Source: Microbacterium sp.
Lineage (GTDB): Bacteria > Actinomycetota > Actinomycetes > Actinomycetales > Microbacteriaceae
Direction: 5' to 3'
DNA: 7,696 nt
Assembly: GCA_029267645.1 (NCBI GenBank)
Contig: JAJUIM010000082.1
Coordinates: 1 to 7,696, forward strand
A model generated the notes under the pieces. That model searched no databases. It was not told the DNA's origin and saw nothing but the letters and a program-made list of their open reading frames with translations. Positions 6,325-7,696 of the stretch are shown here, piece after piece. The translations under genes and the position numbers were made by a program. Numbering within the stretch: position 1 is the first letter of the stretch; every line of letters starts with the position of its first letter.

Positions 6325-6354
6325 TTGCATCGGCCGACGCGCCCGACGTAATCT
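6325..6354 (+). promoter_or_regulatory. Candidate rpmH promoter P1
   Basis: TTGCAT (6325-6330) and TAATCT (6349-6354) have an 18-nt spacer. The -10 is good, the -35 only moderate. It would give a leader of about 85 nt before rpmH. Confidence 0.4.
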
Positions 6355-6361
6355 ATGTCGG

Positions 6362-6392
6362 TTGACTTGTGCCCGCTATGGGCATGTACGTA
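6362..6392 (+). promoter_or_regulatory. Candidate rpmH promoter P2
   Basis: TTGACT (6362-6367) is a near-consensus -35. The -10 is ambiguous: TGTACG at 17 nt (6385-6390) or TACGTA at 19 nt (6387-6392). The spacer contains the inverted repeat TGCCC-GCTAT-GGGCA (6370-6384). The leader would be about 50 nt, fitting a highly expressed ribosomal gene. Confidence 0.45.
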
Positions 6393-6447
6393 AGACGTCT
6401 CCGGTCGAACCAGTTCCGGCGACATGTCCTCCCGGAGTGAGAAGGCT

Positions 6448-6585
6448 ATGAGCAAGCGCACTTTCCAGCCCAACAACCGTCGCCGCGCCAAGAAGCACGG
6501 CTTCCGCGCTCGTATGCGCACCCGCGCCGGCCGCGCGATCCTGAACGCGCGCCGCAGCAAGGGCCGCACCGAGCTCTCGGCGTAA
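6448..6585 (+). CDS. rpmH: 50S ribosomal protein L34
   Basis: L34 is a small, very basic protein of the large ribosomal subunit. The 45-aa product begins [20 protein letters not shown] and continues with the family core [19 protein letters not shown], ending ELSA. Length and sequence are typical for actinobacteria, and no alignment gap is apparent. The ATG at 6448 has GGAG (6434-6437) ten nt upstream. It begins the rightward rpmH-rnpA-yidD-yidC set and is divergent from dnaA, the conserved arrangement at bacterial origins. The gap to rnpA is only 20 nt, without a terminator. Confidence 0.98.
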   Translation: MSKRTFQPNNRRRAKKHGFRARMRTRAGRAILNARRSKGRTELSA

Positions 6586-6605
6586 TCCCGAGCGGCACGT
6601 CGGAC

Positions 6606-6944
6606 GTGCTCTCCCGACCGCAGCGCCTCACCCGCGGGATCGACTATCGAACGGTCGTCCGGCGGGGCGCGCGGCGCGCGGGCGCGGTCCACGTGCTGCA
6701 CGTCGTCGACACCGGCGAACCGCGCCCGGCGCGCTTCGGCTTCATCGTGAGCAAGGCGGTCGGCGGCGCGGTGACGCGAAACACCGTGCGGCGTCGTCTC
6801 AAGGCCATCTGCCACGAGGCGACGCCGTGGGTGCGCGACGGAGCCGACATCGTGATCCGGGCGCTGCCCGCCTCGGCGCAGACGCCGTTCGCAGAGCTCC
6901 GTCGCGATGTCCTTCGCGGTCTCGAGCGCAAGGCGGCATCGTGA
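6606..6944 (+). CDS. rnpA: Ribonuclease P protein component
   Basis: RnpA is the protein cofactor of RNase P, which with the catalytic RNA (rnpB, not in this window) removes 5' leaders from tRNA precursors. The 112-aa product opens with LSRPQRLTRGIDYRTVVRRG and has the central strand RFGFIVSKAVGGAVTRNTVRRRLKAI. The usual signature RNRVKRRLR reads RNTVRRRLK here (58-66), keeping the key basic residues. The C-terminal half has the expected DIVIRALP strand (81-88) and a final basic helix. The start is GTG at 6606, matching the family N-terminus; no strong Shine-Dalgarno precedes it. Translation may depend on ribosomes finishing rpmH 20 nt upstream. The stop overlaps the yidD start as GTGA. Confidence 0.95.
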   Translation: MLSRPQRLTRGIDYRTVVRRGARRAGAVHVLHVVDTGEPRPARFGFIVSKAVGGAVTRNTVRRRLKAICHEATPWVRDGADIVIRALPASAQTPFAELRRDVLRGLERKAAS

Positions 6945-7291
6945 GCGTCCTTCCCGCGTCGGCCACAGGGTCGGCGCGGTTTCGCGTATCCGACGGGCTG
7001 CGTGCGCTGCCCGTCGCGCCGCGCAACCTCGGCATCGTCCTGCTGCTCGGCTATCGGGCGACGATCTCGAAGCTCTACGGCGACGTCTGCCGGTACTTCC
7101 CCTCCTGCTCGGCCTACGCCGTGACGGCACTGCAGCAGCATGGCCTCGTGAGAGGATCGGGCATGGCCATCGCGCGCATTGCGCGATGCCACCCGTGGGC
7201 CGCCGGCGGCGAGGACGATGTGCGCCTTCACCCCGACTTCTCCTACGACCTGACACCTCGCGGCCTGGTTGTGCCGCGTCGAAAGGACTGA
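6941..7291 (+). CDS. yidD: Membrane protein insertion efficiency factor YidD
   Basis: YidD is a small membrane-associated protein that in E. coli assists insertion of proteins by YidC. The 116-aa product has an N-terminal stretch of about 30 residues, then an amphipathic, membrane-facing helix (about 29-47, LGIVLLLGYRATISKLYG) and the family core CRYFPSCSAYAVTALQQHG (50-68), GSGMAIARIARCHPW (72-86), GG and D. The three conserved cysteines are at 50, 56 and 83. GTG at 6941 overlaps the rnpA TGA by 4 nt and AAGG lies upstream, so coupling is likely. The N-terminal extension before the core is longer than in the shortest family members; no better internal start is seen. The yidC GTG follows 6 nt after the stop. 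Confidence 0.93.
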   Translation: MSVLPASATGSARFRVSDGLRALPVAPRNLGIVLLLGYRATISKLYGDVCRYFPSCSAYAVTALQQHGLVRGSGMAIARIARCHPWAAGGEDDVRLHPDFSYDLTPRGLVVPRRKD

Positions 7292-7297
7292 CTTTCC

Positions 7298-7696
7298 GTG
7301 GACTTCTTCGGAACGATCCTGTTCCCCATCAGATGGGTGATCGAGGCCATCCTTGTCGGATGGCACTGGGTCTTCACCGCCATCGGCCTCGAGCCCAACG
7401 GCGGACTCGCCTGGGTCCTGTCGATCCTCGGTGTCGTCGTCGTCGTGCGACTCGCGATCTTCCCGCTCTTCGTCAAGCAGATCAAGAGCCAGCGGAAGAT
7501 GATGGAGCTCGGCCCTGAGATCAAGAAGATCCAGGAGCGGTACCGGGGCAAGAAGGATCAGCTCTCTCGCGAGGCCATGAGCCGCGAGACGATGGCGCTG
7601 TACAAGAAGCACGGCACGACGCCCGTCTCGGGCTGCCTGCCGATGCTCGTGCAGATGCCGATCTTCCTGTCGCTGTTCTGGACGCTGCGCGACATC
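7298..7696 (+). CDS. yidC: Membrane protein insertase YidC (Oxa1 family), N-terminal 133 codons
   Basis: YidC inserts and folds inner-membrane proteins, alone or with SecYEG. The visible 133 residues show a hydrophobic N-terminal segment (about 7-30), and a first core transmembrane helix LAWVLSILGVVVVVRLAIFPLF (37-58) with R51, the arginine of the hydrophilic groove. After that come a charged cytoplasmic loop KQIKSQRKMMELGPEIKKIQERYRGKKDQ and onward (about 60-108), predicted helical hairpin, and the next membrane segment starting SGCLPMLVQMPIF (111-123), a hallmark of the family. There is no large periplasmic domain, as usual in Gram-positive bacteria. GTG at 7298 has AAAGGA (7282-7287) ten nt upstream. 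The gene runs off the window. Confidence 0.96.
   Translation, partial: MDFFGTILFPIRWVIEAILVGWHWVFTAIGLEPNGGLAWVLSILGVVVVVRLAIFPLFVKQIKSQRKMMELGPEIKKIQERYRGKKDQLSREAMSRETMALYKKHGTTPVSGCLPMLVQMPIFLSLFWTLRDI

Noticed and set aside
6644..7612. A long minus-strand open frame opposite rnpA, yidD and yidC
   Set aside because: It has no family motif and opposes three confidently identified genes.

Overview
This is a chromosomal replication-origin window from a GC-rich actinobacterium. The most likely home is the family Microbacteriaceae; genus cannot be assigned. The reasons are the gene order, the strong G/C preference at third codon positions, the clamp C-terminus (YLLQPNLLLR), the short 466-aa DnaA and the 45-aa ribosomal protein L34. 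Nothing looks horizontally acquired: there is no transposase, integrase, CRISPR array, tRNA or rRNA.

Layout from left to right. Positions 1-1232 hold the first 410 codons of gyrB on the minus strand; the rest lies beyond the left edge. After a 120-nt gap come dciA (DUF721 family, 1353-1847), recF (1844-3016) and dnaN (3029-4174), all minus strand and closely packed, so transcription runs dnaN > recF > dciA > gyrB. The gap from 4175 to 4767 holds the probable origin (oriC). It contains at least 11 DnaA-box-like nonamers, four of them exact TTATCCACA. It also has an AT-rich candidate unwinding segment and a rho-independent terminator facing dnaA. dnaA follows on the minus strand (4768-6168). 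A 279-nt divergent promoter region separates it from the rightward set rpmH (6448-6585), rnpA (6606-6944), yidD (6941-7291) and yidC (from 7298, cut by the right edge).

How the genes work together: DnaA binds and opens the origin, DciA is the bacterial helicase-loading/operating factor, DnaN is the sliding clamp, RecF acts in gap repair and fork recovery, and GyrB relieves supercoils. The rightward set links ribosome supply (L34), tRNA processing (RNase P protein) and membrane-protein insertion (YidD, YidC). A perfect DnaA box sits just downstream of the best dnaA promoter candidate, which suggests autoregulation.

I looked for a novel system on both strands and found none. The many long open frames antiparallel or out of frame to the core genes are GC-driven shadows. 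The items worth a second look are in the origin: box phasing, repeated short motifs, an unexplained inverted repeat, and a terminator embedded among the boxes.
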